Below are positions 31,175 through 41,191 of a stretch of 64,000 nt of DNA, piece by piece. The translations under genes and the position numbers were made by a program. The notes below the pieces were generated by a model, which made no database searches, was not told where the DNA came from, and was given only the letters and a program-made list of their open reading frames with translations. The stretch's first letter is position 1. Each line of letters opens with the position of its first letter. Location: NCBI GenBank assembly GCA_018401645.1, contig JAGYKK010000001.1, positions 62,001 through 126,000 on the forward strand, given 5' to 3'. Source of the stretch: Mycobacterium sp. Lineage in GTDB: Bacteria > Actinomycetota > Actinomycetes > Mycobacteriales > Mycobacteriaceae.

Positions 31175-32234
31175 GTGCTCGACCTCCGCGCCGATCCGGC
31201 GGATCTGACCGCCGCGCTCGTCGATATCCCCAGCGTGTCCGGGGACGAACGGCGCATCGCCGACGACGTCGAACGTGCACTGCGTGGACAGACCGACTAC
31301 GAGGTGGTCCGCAACGGCAATGCGGTCCTGGCCCGCACCGATTTCGGTCGGCCGACCCGGGTGCTGCTGGCCGGCCATCTCGACACCGTGCCGATCGCCG
31401 ACAACGTGCCGGCGCGTCGCGACGGCGACCATATCTACGGGTGCGGCAGTTCCGACATGAAGTCCGGGGACGCGGTGTTCCTGCACCTGGCCGCCACCAT
31501 CGCCACCCCCGCCCATGATCTGACACTCATCTTCTACGACTGCGAGGAGATCGAAGCACCGGCCAACGGTCAAATGGCCTGCTTACGCCTGATCATACAA
31601 CGGCGACGTCGCAATTCTCGGGGAGCCGTCCGACGGCCGGATTGAGGCGGGCTGTCAGGGCACCCTGCGCGCGGTGATCTACGCGTCCGGGATCCGCGCC
31701 CATTCCGCACGTCCGTGGTTGGGGGACAACGCTATTCACAAACTCGGTCCGGTGCTTGACCGGCTTGCCGGCTACCAGGGCAGGTCCGTCGACATCGATG
31801 GCTGCAGTTACCGCGAGGGTCTGTCCGCTGTGCGGATCGACGCCGGGGTGGCCGGCAACGTCATTCCCGATGCGGCGTCGGTGACGGTCAACTTCCGATT
31901 CGCGCCCGACCGCTCACCGGCGGCGGCGCTGGCCCACGTGCGGGAGGTGTTCGCCGACCTTGACGTCAACCTGGAGCAGACCGACGTGGCCGGCGGTGCG
32001 CTGCCGGGCCTTGCACCATCCCGGGCGGCGGCGGCCCCCGGTGGCCGCGGCCGATGGACTGGTGGGTGCCAAATACGGCTGGACGGATGTGGCGCGGTTT
32101 GCCGCGATGGGCGTCCCGGCGGTGAACTACGGCCCGGGCGACCCGAACCCGGCGCATCGCCGTGACGAACGGGTGTCGGTCACCCAGATCGCCGCGGTGA
32201 CGGCGCGACCCGTCGCTACCTCACCACTGCCTGA
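31175..32234 (+). pseudogene. dapE: Succinyl-diaminopimelate desuccinylase DapE, several frameshifts
   Basis: Ortholog of Rv1202, a zinc M20 peptidase-fold enzyme. GTG 31175 gives [20 protein letters not shown], the HLDTVP zinc His, [11 protein letters not shown] with the bridging Asp, and YDCEEIEA with the catalytic Glu. Frames change near 31585, where the expected NGLGRIERELPDWL is lost, then near 32010 and 32205. Later parts, [24 protein letters not shown], [20 protein letters not shown] and [20 protein letters not shown], are clear. It is normally essential for DAP synthesis, so these breaks are more likely sequence errors than decay. Confidence 0.85.
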
Positions 32235-32242
32235 GTGCTCAC

Positions 32243-34387
32243 TTTTCCGCGGTGGCCAGCGCGCGGGGCGTTGTCCAGGGCTATCCGGGGTGAATTCGCA
32301 ATCAGCCGCCGGTGCCACCTTTGCCAAACCGTCGATCGCCCGCACGTCACCGAGTCGCGTCGCCTCATGCCAGCACCGCACCGCGATGGTAGCTGACCCG
32401 TCCGCTCGGGCCATCCTGGCGCCGCGCCGGGCTCGGCGGCGATTGCGCCGTGCCGGTCACCGACGGTGGCCAGCCGCCACGCTCGAGCCACGGCGAGTTC
32501 CGGGGCGAACAACGCCGACTTGGTCCTGCGCCGGGACCCGCGCGGCTCAACGCCTTCGCCGAATCGGCGATCTCGCCCCCGTTGGGCCAGCGCGGTGGCC
32601 AGTACGTCAGCGACAGCGGGCCCCATGAGTATCCGGGTGCGCTCCAAATGGCCAGAGTCGTTTCGATAAGGACGCTGCGGCATCGGGTCGCCCCGTGCGA
32701 TCAGCACCTGGCGAGCAACAACCCCCGACCGACCGGGCTGTGCCAACCTGGCGATCGGTGAATCCCGCGGCGGTGTCGTAGGCGGACTGGGACTGGCCCG
32801 CCATCATGTAGGTGGTGGTCTCCGCCAGGCCCACGGTGAATCGCAGCAAACCGGGGCAATTCTCGGTGCTCCAACGCACGGCCACCAGCCCCGGACATCG
32901 ACGAACCGTCCCATCCGCGCCGAACTCAGGGGGCCGCCGCACTGGCCGCCCACGCCACCGCCATGTCGGGCGCATCCGTGCCGCGAGCACTTCGGTGGCG
33001 ATTTCGATTGCGCGCGCGTCACGCTTCCGGCATTCATCGCGAACGTCGCGGAGAGCGTGTCGAGCGTGATTCGTGCCGATGGTCCGCTGGACGCGTCGAT
33101 TTCACGGTATGAAGAAAAGCGGTCGCCCGCTCCGCCCGACAGCATCCAGAATTGGCTGGCGGCCCGTAAAACGCCCATGCCAAGACCTCGTCCTCGAGAG
33201 CGTGGCGGGATCCACCGCAGCCAGGATCTGGTCGGCCTCCGTCCGCGGCCCTGCCAGGCCAGCGTAACTCAGCGCGGCTGGGCGTCGAAGCGTTCGTCGC
33301 GGTCCAGCGCTGCGGTGGCCAGTCGCTCACTCAGAGCCAGGTCACCCAGGCGCAATGCCTCTTCGGCGGCGGCCACCACGTCGTCGACCGGTTCGGGGTT
33401 GTCACTAGCCATCGCAAGTACCGAGTGACCCAGCCGGTCTCCGATATGTCGTTGCCGATGGGTCGCGAGCCGATCGGCGACTTCGGTGCGCAACCGGCGC
33501 AGGTGCGTCGCCGACGCAGTGCCCTGAACGTCGGCGGTAGCGGCGTATGCGACGAAGAGCGGATGCCCGCCGTACACGGCCGATCCCAGTTGCTGGGCGG
33601 CCCCGGTCGCGATGGCGATGTCGACGGCGTCGACCCCGCTCAGAGCGACAAGATCAGCGTGTTCAAGAGGTTCCCGCACGCTCAGATAGCCGAGTACCTC
33701 GCGGGCCGGATCGGGTAGGCCCCCCAGGTATCGCTCGATTAGTTCCGGTAGTGAGCGCTCGGCCTCGCCGGTTTGCACCATCAGCCGAAGATGCAGCGGG
33801 TTGCCCACGCTGCGGCGGTAGAACTCAGCGGCGTCGAGCGACGGTGCCGCTCGCAGGAGAACGGCGGCGGTCTGGGCGCCGTCCAACGGGGTGACGTCGA
33901 TGCGGCCCAGCAGGCCGTCCTGCCAGAGCGCCGCAATGGCGGCGGGGATAGGCGGAGTGGAGCGGGCCGTCACGATGATCCGGCCGCGGTTGGACTGCGC
34001 ACCCCGGCACCGCTGCGTCAGCTGGTAGACCAGGGCGGCCGACAGTGGGTCGAGCAGGTGGGCGTCGTCGATGACGATGAGCCCGTTACCGGTCCGTGCC
34101 AGTAGCGAGTCCAGCGCGGCGTGGATGAGCGTGGCAGGTTTTCCGACCTCGGCGACGTCGACCAGCGAGTTGAACGCGCCGAAGGGTATCTCCGAGCCGG
34201 TGGCGGTACCGATCACGTGGATCGGATCCGGCTGTCCCAACCGCTCAGCGATCTGCGCCGCCAGCGTGGTCTTGCCGACGCCATCGACGCCGAGCAGGGC
34301 AACACCGCCGTCGGCGCGTGCGCCGAAAGATCCGACGACTTCGTCCAAAACCGGTTCGCGCGGCACCGTCGCCCACGGGATCGACAT
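32243..34387 (-). pseudogene. ATPase/AAA-type regulator (Rv1204c-like), 3' half scrambled
   Basis: The N-terminal 370 residues from ATG 34387 are clean. VALLGVDGVGKTTLAAQIAE is a Walker A, LIVIDDAHLLDPLSAALVYQ a Walker B, and VGNPLHLRLMVQTGE a sensor region, typical of LuxR/MalT-type STAND ATPases. After DERFDAQPR at 33269 the sequence continues only in pieces: [70 protein letters not shown] and [23 protein letters not shown]. These are TPR-like helices found in all frames down to about 32243. I cannot assign a regulatory target. It may be real decay or a poor-quality stretch. Confidence 0.75.
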
Positions 34388-34483
34388 AGCCGGACTTTAT
34401 GGCCCGTGGGGCGCTTCGCACGCCGATAGGCCCAAAACGCGTGGAATTCGGCTGCGGGTCGGCTCTGGTCTAGGTTTTTCGGT

Positions 34484-35068
34484 GTGCAGCAGGGAATGGA
34501 TTTCGATGCCGAGTGGGCCGTGTGCGTGTACTGCTCCGCCGGCCCGCGGCATCCGGAATTGCTGGACTTGGCTCACCGGGTGGGTGTGGCGATCGCGCAG
34601 CGGGGTTGGACGCTGGTCTCCGGGGGCGGAAACGTCTCGGCGATGGGTGCGGTCGCCGCTGGAGCGCGGGCGGGCGGCGGGCGCACCGTCGGCGTGATTC
34701 CCAAAGCCCTGGTGCATCGTGAACTGGCCGATATCGACGCCGACGAGCTTGTGGTCACCGACACCATGCGCCAGCGCAAGCAGGTGATGGAGGATCGCAG
34801 CGACGCCTTCCTGGCGCTGCCCGGTGGAATCGGGACCTGCGAGGAGCTGTTCGAAACCTGGACGGCCGGGTATCTCGGAATGCATGAGAAGCCGGTGGTG
34901 CTGCTCGACCCGAATGGTCATTACGACGGGCTGCGCACCTGGCTGGAATCACTTGTCGGATCCGGGTATGTCGCTGCGGCGGCGCTGGATCGGCTGGTGG
35001 TTGTCGACGAGGTCGAGGCCGCACTCGCGCTGTGCGCCAGGGATTCCCGCGAAAGGGGGCTTAGTTGA
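34484..35068 (+). CDS. LOG family protein (cytokinin riboside 5'-monophosphate phosphoribohydrolase type)
   Basis: A 194-residue Rossmann-like protein corresponding to Rv1205. The family motif PGGIGTCEELFETWT and the SGGGNVSAMGAVAAGA phosphate loop are present, with MRQRKQVMEDRSDAFLALPG before the motif. In M. tuberculosis this protein releases cytokinin bases and affects NO sensitivity, as I recall. GTG start at 34484. Its stop overlaps the fadD6 ATG by one base, so the two are translationally coupled. Confidence 0.93.
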   Translation: MQQGMDFDAEWAVCVYCSAGPRHPELLDLAHRVGVAIAQRGWTLVSGGGNVSAMGAVAAGARAGGGRTVGVIPKALVHRELADIDADELVVTDTMRQRKQVMEDRSDAFLALPGGIGTCEELFETWTAGYLGMHEKPVVLLDPNGHYDGLRTWLESLVGSGYVAAAALDRLVVVDEVEAALALCARDSRERGLS

Positions 35069-36852
35069 TGGGCGCTGACAAGTCGATTTCATCACGTTCG
35101 GTGGGGCTGCTGGATCTGCTCAGGCGATTGCCGGCGGTCCTGATGGATGTGCCGGTGATCGTGCGCGGAGCGCGCACCGGGCTGCTGGCCCAGCCGAACT
35201 CGAAGGTCTCAATCGGCACGGTATTCGCCGACCGCGCCGCCCGCTATGGCGACCGGATTTTCCTCCGGTTCGGTGACGAGGAGATCAGCTACGCCCAGGC
35301 CAACGCGACTGCCAACCGGTACGCGGCGGTGCTCGCCGAACGCGGCGTGGGCCGTGGCGACGTCGTGGGCATCATGGAGCGCAATTCACCGGATGTCGTT
35401 TTGACAATGCTGGCTGCGGTCAAGTGCGGCGCGGTGGCGGGCATGCTTAATCACCACCAGCGCGAGGAGGTGCTGGCGCACAGCATCGGACTGCTGGATG
35501 CCAGCGTGGTGGTCGCCGAAGCCGATCTGATCGAGCCGATCAGATCGAGTGGGGCTCAGTTGTCCGGGGTCAAACTCATAGCGGTCGAAGAGTTCGCCGT
35601 GGCGGCCGAGGGTAAGTCGACGGCCAACCCCGCGTCAGCCAAGGAGGTGCAGGCCAAGGATCCGGCGTTTTACATCTTCACCTCCGGCACCACCGGCCAT
35701 CCGAAAGCCAGCGTGATGACGCACCTGCGGTGGCTTCGCGCGCTGGCGGCCTTCGGTGGACTGGGCCTGCGGTTGCGGGGGAGCGACACGCTGTACTGCC
35801 CGCTGCCGATGTACCACAACAACGCGTTGACCGTCTCGCTGTCCTCGGTGATCGATGCGGGTGCGACGTTGGCACTGGGCACAACATTTTCGGCGTCGCG
35901 GTTCTGGGACGAGATTCGCGGCGCGGATGCCACCGCGTTCGTATACATCGGCGAGGTGTGCCGTTATCTGCTTAACCAGCCACCGAAGACAGACGACCGC
36001 GCGCACAAGGTCCGGGTGATCGTCGGCAACGGGCTGCGACCGGAGATCTGGCAGGAATTCACCCGCAGATTCGGCATCGGCCGGGTCGCTGAGTTCTATG
36101 CCGCCAGCGAAGGCAACACCGGATTTATCAACGTCTTCAACATCCCGGGGTCGACCGGGGTCAACCCGATGCCGCTGGCCTACGTCGAATACGACCCGGA
36201 GACCTCCGAACCGGTGCGTGATACCGACGGCCGGGTGCGCCGGGTCCCATCGGGCCAGTCTGGCCTGCTGCTGAGCCCGGTGAGCCGGTTGGCGCCGTTC
36301 GACGGCTACACCGACAAGGCGGCCAGCGAGAAAAAGTTGGTGCGCAACGCCTTCAAAGACGGTGACGTCTGGTTCAACACCGGCGATCTGATGACTCCGC
36401 AGGGACTGGGGCACGCGGCTTTCGCCGACCGCCTCGGTGACACCTTCCGCTGGAAGGGCGAGAACGTGGCCACCACCGAGGTCGAGGGTGCTCTGGCCGC
36501 CGACCGTTCGGTCGCGGAGTGCACGGTATTCGGTGTGGAGGTGGCTGACACCGGGGGACGGGCCGGCATGGCGGCGGTGAAGTTGCGCGACGGCGCGGGC
36601 TTTGATGGCCGGGCACTGGCGGACACCCTGTACGACAACCTTCCCGCGTACGCGATGCCGCTGTTCATTCGGATCGTGGAGTCCCTGGAGACCACGTCAA
36701 CGTTTAAAAGCCGCAAGGTCGAATTGCGCAACCAGGGCTACGGCGCGGAGGTGGCCGACCCGTTGTACGTGCTGAACGGCCGGGCGGCGGGGTATGTGCC
36801 GCTCTACGCCTCCTACCCGGCCGACGTCGCCGCCGGCCGTCGTCCCAACTAG
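35068..36852 (+). CDS. fadD6: Long/very-long-chain fatty-acid-CoA ligase FadD6
   Basis: A 594-residue FATP/VLACS-type acyl-CoA synthetase matching Rv1206. AMP-binding motif YIFTSGTTGHPKASVMTHLR is at about residue 200; the FATP motif region EFYAASEGNTGFINVF and the hinge DGDVWFNTGDLMTP, GDTFRWKGENVATTEVEGAL and TSTFKSRKVELRNQGY follow. It activates fatty acids for uptake and lipid synthesis. The start is the ATG of a TGATG overlap with the LOG gene; an upstream TTG at 35065 is less likely. It is intact. folP2 starts 10 bases after its stop. Confidence 0.95.
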   Translation: MGADKSISSRSVGLLDLLRRLPAVLMDVPVIVRGARTGLLAQPNSKVSIGTVFADRAARYGDRIFLRFGDEEISYAQANATANRYAAVLAERGVGRGDVVGIMERNSPDVVLTMLAAVKCGAVAGMLNHHQREEVLAHSIGLLDASVVVAEADLIEPIRSSGAQLSGVKLIAVEEFAVAAEGKSTANPASAKEVQAKDPAFYIFTSGTTGHPKASVMTHLRWLRALAAFGGLGLRLRGSDTLYCPLPMYHNNALTVSLSSVIDAGATLALGTTFSASRFWDEIRGADATAFVYIGEVCRYLLNQPPKTDDRAHKVRVIVGNGLRPEIWQEFTRRFGIGRVAEFYAASEGNTGFINVFNIPGSTGVNPMPLAYVEYDPETSEPVRDTDGRVRRVPSGQSGLLLSPVSRLAPFDGYTDKAASEKKLVRNAFKDGDVWFNTGDLMTPQGLGHAAFADRLGDTFRWKGENVATTEVEGALAADRSVAECTVFGVEVADTGGRAGMAAVKLRDGAGFDGRALADTLYDNLPAYAMPLFIRIVESLETTSTFKSRKVELRNQGYGAEVADPLYVLNGRAAGYVPLYASYPADVAAGRRPN

Positions 36853-36862
36853 CCTTGATCCG

Positions 36863-37705
36863 GTGGACGCGACCCTGTGCGGACGGCCGGTCGCCGGTGA
36901 TCGCGCGCTGATCATGGCCATCGTCAACCGCACCCCAGATTCGTTCTACGACCGCGGCGCGACCTTCACCGACGAGGCCGCCATGGCCGCCGTGCATCGG
37001 GTCGTTGCCGACGGCGCCGACGTCATCGACATCGGCGGGGTCAAAGCAGGACCGGGAGTCCTCGTGGATGCGGCCGAGGAGATCGAGCGGGTGGTGCCGT
37101 TCATCGAGTGGGTGCGCGCCGAGTATCCCGAGCAATGCATCAGCGTCGACACCTGGCGCGCATCAGTGGCCAGGCTGGCCTGCGCTGCCGGAGCGGACAT
37201 CATCAACGACACCTGGGCCGGCCACGATCCGGCGCTGCCCGAGGTTGCCGCCGAGTTCGGGGCCGGTATCGTCTGTTCGCACACCGGCGGTGCGGTACCA
37301 CGCACCCGGCCATTCCGAGTCAACTACGGGACAACCCTGACCGGAGTTGTCGACGATGTTATCGCTGAGGTGACCGCGGCCGCCGAACATGCTGCGGCAG
37401 TAGGGGTTTTGCGTGAATCTATCCTCATTGACCCCACCCACGATTTCGGTAAAAACACGTTCCACGGCCTCATTCTGCTGCGTCACATCAGAGACCTCGT
37501 TGACACCGGGTGGCCGGTCCTGATGGCACTGAGCAATAAGGATTTCATCGGCGAGACCCTGGGCGTTGAACTCACCGAACGACTCGAGGGCACTCTTGCA
37601 GCGACCGCCTTGGCGGCCGCCGACGAAAACGAATGTTCCGAGTCCACGAAGCCGGGTCACCGCCGAGTGCTGGAGATGGTCGCTTCGGATCAAGGGAGAG
37701 ACTAG
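36863..37705 (+). CDS. folP2: Dihydropteroate synthase homologue FolP2
   Basis: About 280 residues from GTG 36863 (VDATLCGRPVAGDRALIMAI). It corresponds to Rv1207, a DHPS-fold paralogue of FolP1 whose activity is doubtful in the literature I recall. Pterin-binding features are AIVNRTPDSFYDRG, DIGGVKAGPG, SVDTWRASVARLACAAGADI and NDTWAG. Near the end, 37630-37668, a stretch of about 12 residues is in a different frame from relatives (ENECSESTKPGH where RMFRVHEA is expected in the next frame), then the normal VLEMVASDQG returns. Two compensating indels explain this. Otherwise intact. Confidence 0.88.
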   Translation: MDATLCGRPVAGDRALIMAIVNRTPDSFYDRGATFTDEAAMAAVHRVVADGADVIDIGGVKAGPGVLVDAAEEIERVVPFIEWVRAEYPEQCISVDTWRASVARLACAAGADIINDTWAGHDPALPEVAAEFGAGIVCSHTGGAVPRTRPFRVNYGTTLTGVVDDVIAEVTAAAEHAAAVGVLRESILIDPTHDFGKNTFHGLILLRHIRDLVDTGWPVLMALSNKDFIGETLGVELTERLEGTLAATALAAADENECSESTKPGHRRVLEMVASDQGRD

Positions 37706-38666
37706 TCACCGGGCGCGGACGTCTGGGGCTGGGCGACTGCTGGCCGTTACCCGGTGATACTCTGGCTGGCTGGATATTGGGGCTGGCACCGACCGGCCTG
37801 ACGGTGGCGAAATTGAGGCTGTTAACGGCCGCACCATCTCGGTGGTGCTGCCCGCACTCAACAGAGGCCTGACCGTCGGTTCTGGTCACGACATCACGCT
37901 GATGCTGGCGGTCGTCGACGAACTGAACGTGCTGACCGGAATCCACCGATGAGACCGAAGCCTGCGCGCGTGCCGCCGGCGCCCGAGTTATCCGTCGCGA
38001 GGAGGGTAATTTGCTCGAGGCCCGCCGCAACTGGGTGGCAAGGAAAGGTGGCGCTCACTGGCGGCTACCTCAAGTGACATCGCCATTCATTGACCTGACC
38101 TGATCGACCCGGACCCGATGATGTTCGTGCCCCGCTCAACGGTCCACTGCTCACTGAGGAGGGCATCCACCTTTGGTCCGGGCTTCACTGGCGACCGCTG
38201 AAGGTCGGGGACGGGCGAGGACGCCAACGGGGAGCTGGGTCACCGACCATCGCCCGGCCCCTGCTGGCGGCGTTACGGCCTGAACTCGGGTACGTAAGGT
38301 AACCCTCGGGGAGTACGCCGGAACCCGCGAACTGCTGACCTCGGTGCCCTTCTTCGCTCCCGGCTGCGGCGTCGAGATCAGATTTCATCGACACCTACGA
38401 CCGACTGGGCCTTGGGCGATCGCGCAGGTGAATCTGGGTGTCCGCACCCATCGCAACCGGCCGCTGAGAGCCGAACTCTTGGTCCGATGAGTCGCCAAAT
38501 CATCGCCACCTCTGTTGACCCGGATGTGGCATCGCTGACAGCGGGTCGGGCTCACCCAGTTCCTGCCCGATGGCGAGGGTTACCGCACACAGGCCTCCAC
38601 GGTGTCGTACTCGCCGACCGGCCGCCGATGAACACCCTGCGTCAGGTCAAACGGGATCCGGGGTGA
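37706..38666 (+). pseudogene. gpgS: Glucosyl-3-phosphoglycerate synthase GpgS, heavily disrupted
   Basis: Pieces of a GT81 GpgS (Rv1208) occur in order in shifting frames: GRTISVVLPALN at about 37820, VVDELNVL near 37915, FVP-like DPDPMFVPRL near 38110, PLLTEEGIHL near 38147, RPLLAALRPELG near 38255, REYAGTRELLTSVPFFAPG near 38310, QVNLGVRTHRNRPL near 38430, MSRQIIAT near 38490 and LADRPPMNTL at 38620. Single-base insertions or deletions separate nearly every piece. GpgS makes glucosyl-3-phosphoglycerate for methylglucose lipopolysaccharide. It is normally essential, so a poor-quality stretch is the likelier cause, though genuine decay is possible. Confidence 0.7.
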
Positions 38667-38681
38667 GGCAGGATCGTTCCG

Positions 38682-39040
38682 GTGACGCTGATTCTGGCTG
38701 TACCTGCGGTTCTGATTCTGGTGGCACCGTGCTGTTCGGACGCCAGCGTGGTGTTCGGCCGCGTGAAGCCGCTGCCGTGCCGTTGCCGCGGGCGACGACA
38801 GCGACCATGCTGCCGGCATTGGAGGTCACCGGCGCCGATGTCGAGGCAGTGAAGTTCGCCCAGGCACTGCAAGTGGCTATAAACCAACGAGGTGGACTGG
38901 GTGTTGACTGCCTCGGCGCTGAGATCGACCAGTTGCGCGCCGGGAACTCGACGCGGTGCGGGTTGGTGCGGGGCCGGTTGGCTCCAACCCAATGGCCCGG
39001 ACCAATGGCCCGACCTGAATTGGTAGTTGGTCGGCGGTGA
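38682..39040 (+). pseudogene. DivIVA-domain small membrane protein (Rv1209 type), disrupted
   Basis: GTG 38682 starts MTLILAVPAVLILVAPC, a membrane segment, then the frame changes. Recoverable pieces are PLPRATTATMLPALEVTGAD, VEAVKFAQALQVAINQRG and LGAEIDQLRAGNSTR, matching the membrane-anchored DivIVA-like protein next to gpgS in M. tuberculosis. At least two indels separate the pieces. Function is unknown; relatives may act in polar growth. Confidence 0.6.
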
Positions 39041-39655
39041 TGCTCGTTCATGATGCGATTGGGCGGCCGCTGGACCGCTACTGCTGCAGGAATACCACGA
39101 CCGGGAGTGGGCCCAGAAGGTTGCGCGGCAGCGACGCTCTATTTGAGCGGATGACGCTGGAGGCTTTCCAAAGCGGGCTGTCCTGGCTGACTATTCTGGG
39201 CAAGCGGAGTATTCCTCTGGCGGTAGCCTTCGGCGGCTTCGATATCCAGACCGTGGCGGGCTACACCGACGCCGATGTGGCGCGACTGCCGACCGACCCC
39301 GGCATCGTAACCGGGGCCAAGATCGAGGCCACCATCGCCAACGCCCGGGTGGCTGCCGATCTCGAGGTCGACCTCTGCGACCTGCTGTGGTCCCATGCTC
39401 CCGGACCCGCGCCGCGGCCCGCCAGCTCGGCGCAGGTCCCGCTGGCACGCCCCCGCGAACGCCGCCTCCGCCGCCTTGGCCCGGCGGCTCAAAGGCCTCG
39501 GCTTCCGGTTCGTCGGACCCACGACGGTATATGCGTTGATGCAGGCCACCGGAATGGTCGACGACCACTTGCGGGCCTGCTGGGTGCCCCCAACACCATC
39601 GTTATGCAGCCCCTTTACAGCTCTGGGCCCGGATAGTGAACAATGGGAACGCTAG
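39040..39655 (+). pseudogene. tagA: 3-methyladenine DNA glycosylase I TagA, frameshifted
   Basis: Corresponds to Rv1210. The YHDREWG active-site motif occurs near 39095 in one frame and ALFERMTLEAFQSGLSWLTI near 39140 in another. AGYTDADVARLPTDPGIV, KIEATIANARVAADLEVDL and LLWSHAPG follow clean, then a frameshift near 39405. The end is found in a third frame as RLKGLGFRFVGPTTVYALMQ and ATGMVDDHLRACW. TagA removes 3-methyladenine from DNA. At least three indels are needed. It is the third damaged gene in a row after folP2. Confidence 0.72.
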
Positions 39656-39719
39656 AAACAACGAACCCGGCAATGATTCGGCCTGCTGGCGGGTCTGCGC
39701 GATCTGGAGGGAGCACTCG

Positions 39720-39887
39720 ATGGCGGCGATGAAGCCCCGGACCGGCGACGGTCCGTTGGAAGCGACCAAAGAGGGGCGTGGCATCGTGATGCGGGTGCCG
39801 CTGGAGGGCGGCGGCAGGCTCGTCGTTGAGTTGACTCCGGACGAGGCCTCCGCCCTGGGTGATGAACTCAAAGGCGTCACCAGCTGA
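39720..39887 (+). CDS. DUF3117 family small protein (Rv1211 type)
   Basis: A 55-residue protein from ATG 39720, behind GGAGGG. The sequence MAAMKPRTGDGPLEATKEGR, then VPLEGGGRLVVELTPDEASA is the conserved DUF3117 family of actinobacteria, function unknown. It is intact, just downstream of the scrambled gpgS-tagA region, and convergent with glgM. Confidence 0.9.
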   Translation: MAAMKPRTGDGPLEATKEGRGIVMRVPLEGGGRLVVELTPDEASALGDELKGVTS

Positions 39888-39895
39888 GTTCCTCG

Positions 39896-39912
39896 CAGCC
39901 GGGTCCCGGCTG
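39896..39912. terminator. Hairpin between the DUF3117 gene and glgM
   Basis: CAGCCGG and CCGGCTG form a perfect 7-bp stem with a 3-base loop, 9 bases after the DUF3117 stop and 12 bases from the end of convergent glgM. It probably serves both genes. Confidence 0.6.
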
Positions 39913-39923
39913 CCCGGTCGCGG

Positions 39924-41087
39924 CTACGTCGATACCGTGCGGTAGACCTCCAACGTCTGCTCAGCGATGCGGGCCCAGGAGAACTCCTCGATACAGCGTT
40001 GACGTCCGGCTGCACCGTAGGCCCGAGCCATGCCCGGATTACAGACCAGCGTGTTGATCGCCTCGGCCAGGTCGGCTTCGAAGGCCCCGGGGTTCGCCGA
40101 GTCGTAGTGCACAAGGGTGCCGGTGACGCCGTCGGTGACTACCTCTGGAATGCCACCCACGTCGGAGGCCACCACTGCCGTCTCACACGCCATAGCCTCA
40201 AGATTGACGATACCGAGTGGTTCATAGACCGACGGGCAGACGAAAGTCGTTGCTGCTGCGAGGATCTCGCGAATCTGCTGGGCAGGCAGTATGTCGCGGA
40301 CCCAGAACACACCGCCGCGTTTATCGGCTAGGCCGTGGACCGCGGCACTGACTTCGGCGGCGATCTCCGGAGTGTCGGGAGATCCGGCGCACAACACCAG
40401 TTGCACCTCCGGGTCGAAACGATGCGCCGCGGCGATGAGGTGTGGCACCCCTTTTTGGCGGGTGATACGCCCGACGAAAGCCACCATCGGTCGAGCCGGG
40501 TCCACGCCGAGTTCGCGAAGAATCGACCCCCTGGGATCAGTTGGACCCGGGTGCCACATGCTGGTGTCGACGCCGTTCTTGACGACGTGTACCCGGGCGG
40601 GATCCAACGCCGGGTACGCCGCCATGACGTCGTCGCGCATTCCCGCACTCACCGCAATCACCGCGTCGGCGGCCTGCACGGCGGTGCGCTCGACCCATAG
40701 CGAAACCTGGTAGCCGCCACCGAGTTGCTCGGCTTTCCACGGACGCAACGGTTCCAGCGAGTGCGCGGTGAGTACATGCGGCATGTCGTGCAACAGCGCG
40801 GCGATGTGCCCGGCCATACCGGTGTACCAGGTGTGCGAGTGCACCACCGTTGCCCCCTCGGCGGCCCGGGCCATCCTCAGGTCAGTCGAGAGCGTCGACA
40901 GCGCGGGGTTAGCGTCGGCGAGTTCGGGATCTGGTTGGTGGGCAAATGCCCCGGGGCGTCCGGCGCCCATGCAGTGCACGTCGACTTCACACAGTCGACG
41001 CAACTGCGCGACGAGTTCGGTCACATGTACCCCCGCCCCGCCGTAGACCTCGGGCGGATATTCGCGCGTCATCATCGCCACTCGCAT
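39924..41087 (-). CDS. glgM: GT4 alpha-maltose-1-phosphate synthase / glycogen synthase GlgM (GlgA)
   Basis: A 387-residue GT4 (GT-B) glycosyltransferase corresponding to Rv1212c, the same length as the M. tuberculosis protein. It transfers glucose from ADP-glucose to glucose-1-phosphate, making maltose-1-phosphate for alpha-glucan. The start ATG 41087 gives MRVAMMTREYPPEVYGGAGV. The C-terminal nucleotide site has GRITRQKGVPHLIAAAHRFD and the E-x7-E motif in EPLGIVNLEAMACETAVVAS. It is divergent from glgC, which supplies its ADP-glucose; the 104-base gap holds both promoters. Intact. Confidence 0.94.
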   Translation of the reverse strand: MRVAMMTREYPPEVYGGAGVHVTELVAQLRRLCEVDVHCMGAGRPGAFAHQPDPELADANPALSTLSTDLRMARAAEGATVVHSHTWYTGMAGHIAALLHDMPHVLTAHSLEPLRPWKAEQLGGGYQVSLWVERTAVQAADAVIAVSAGMRDDVMAAYPALDPARVHVVKNGVDTSMWHPGPTDPRGSILRELGVDPARPMVAFVGRITRQKGVPHLIAAAHRFDPEVQLVLCAGSPDTPEIAAEVSAAVHGLADKRGGVFWVRDILPAQQIREILAAATTFVCPSVYEPLGIVNLEAMACETAVVASDVGGIPEVVTDGVTGTLVHYDSANPGAFEADLAEAINTLVCNPGMARAYGAAGRQRCIEEFSWARIAEQTLEVYRTVST

Positions 41088-41191
41088 AGCGCTGACCGTA
41101 GCCCCACCAACGTCGTGCGCGGAGGGAGACCGCGAATGGGGAAAGCTCCATTGCCCTAGCCCTGAGCAGGCTCTGTGACTAGGTTTATGCC

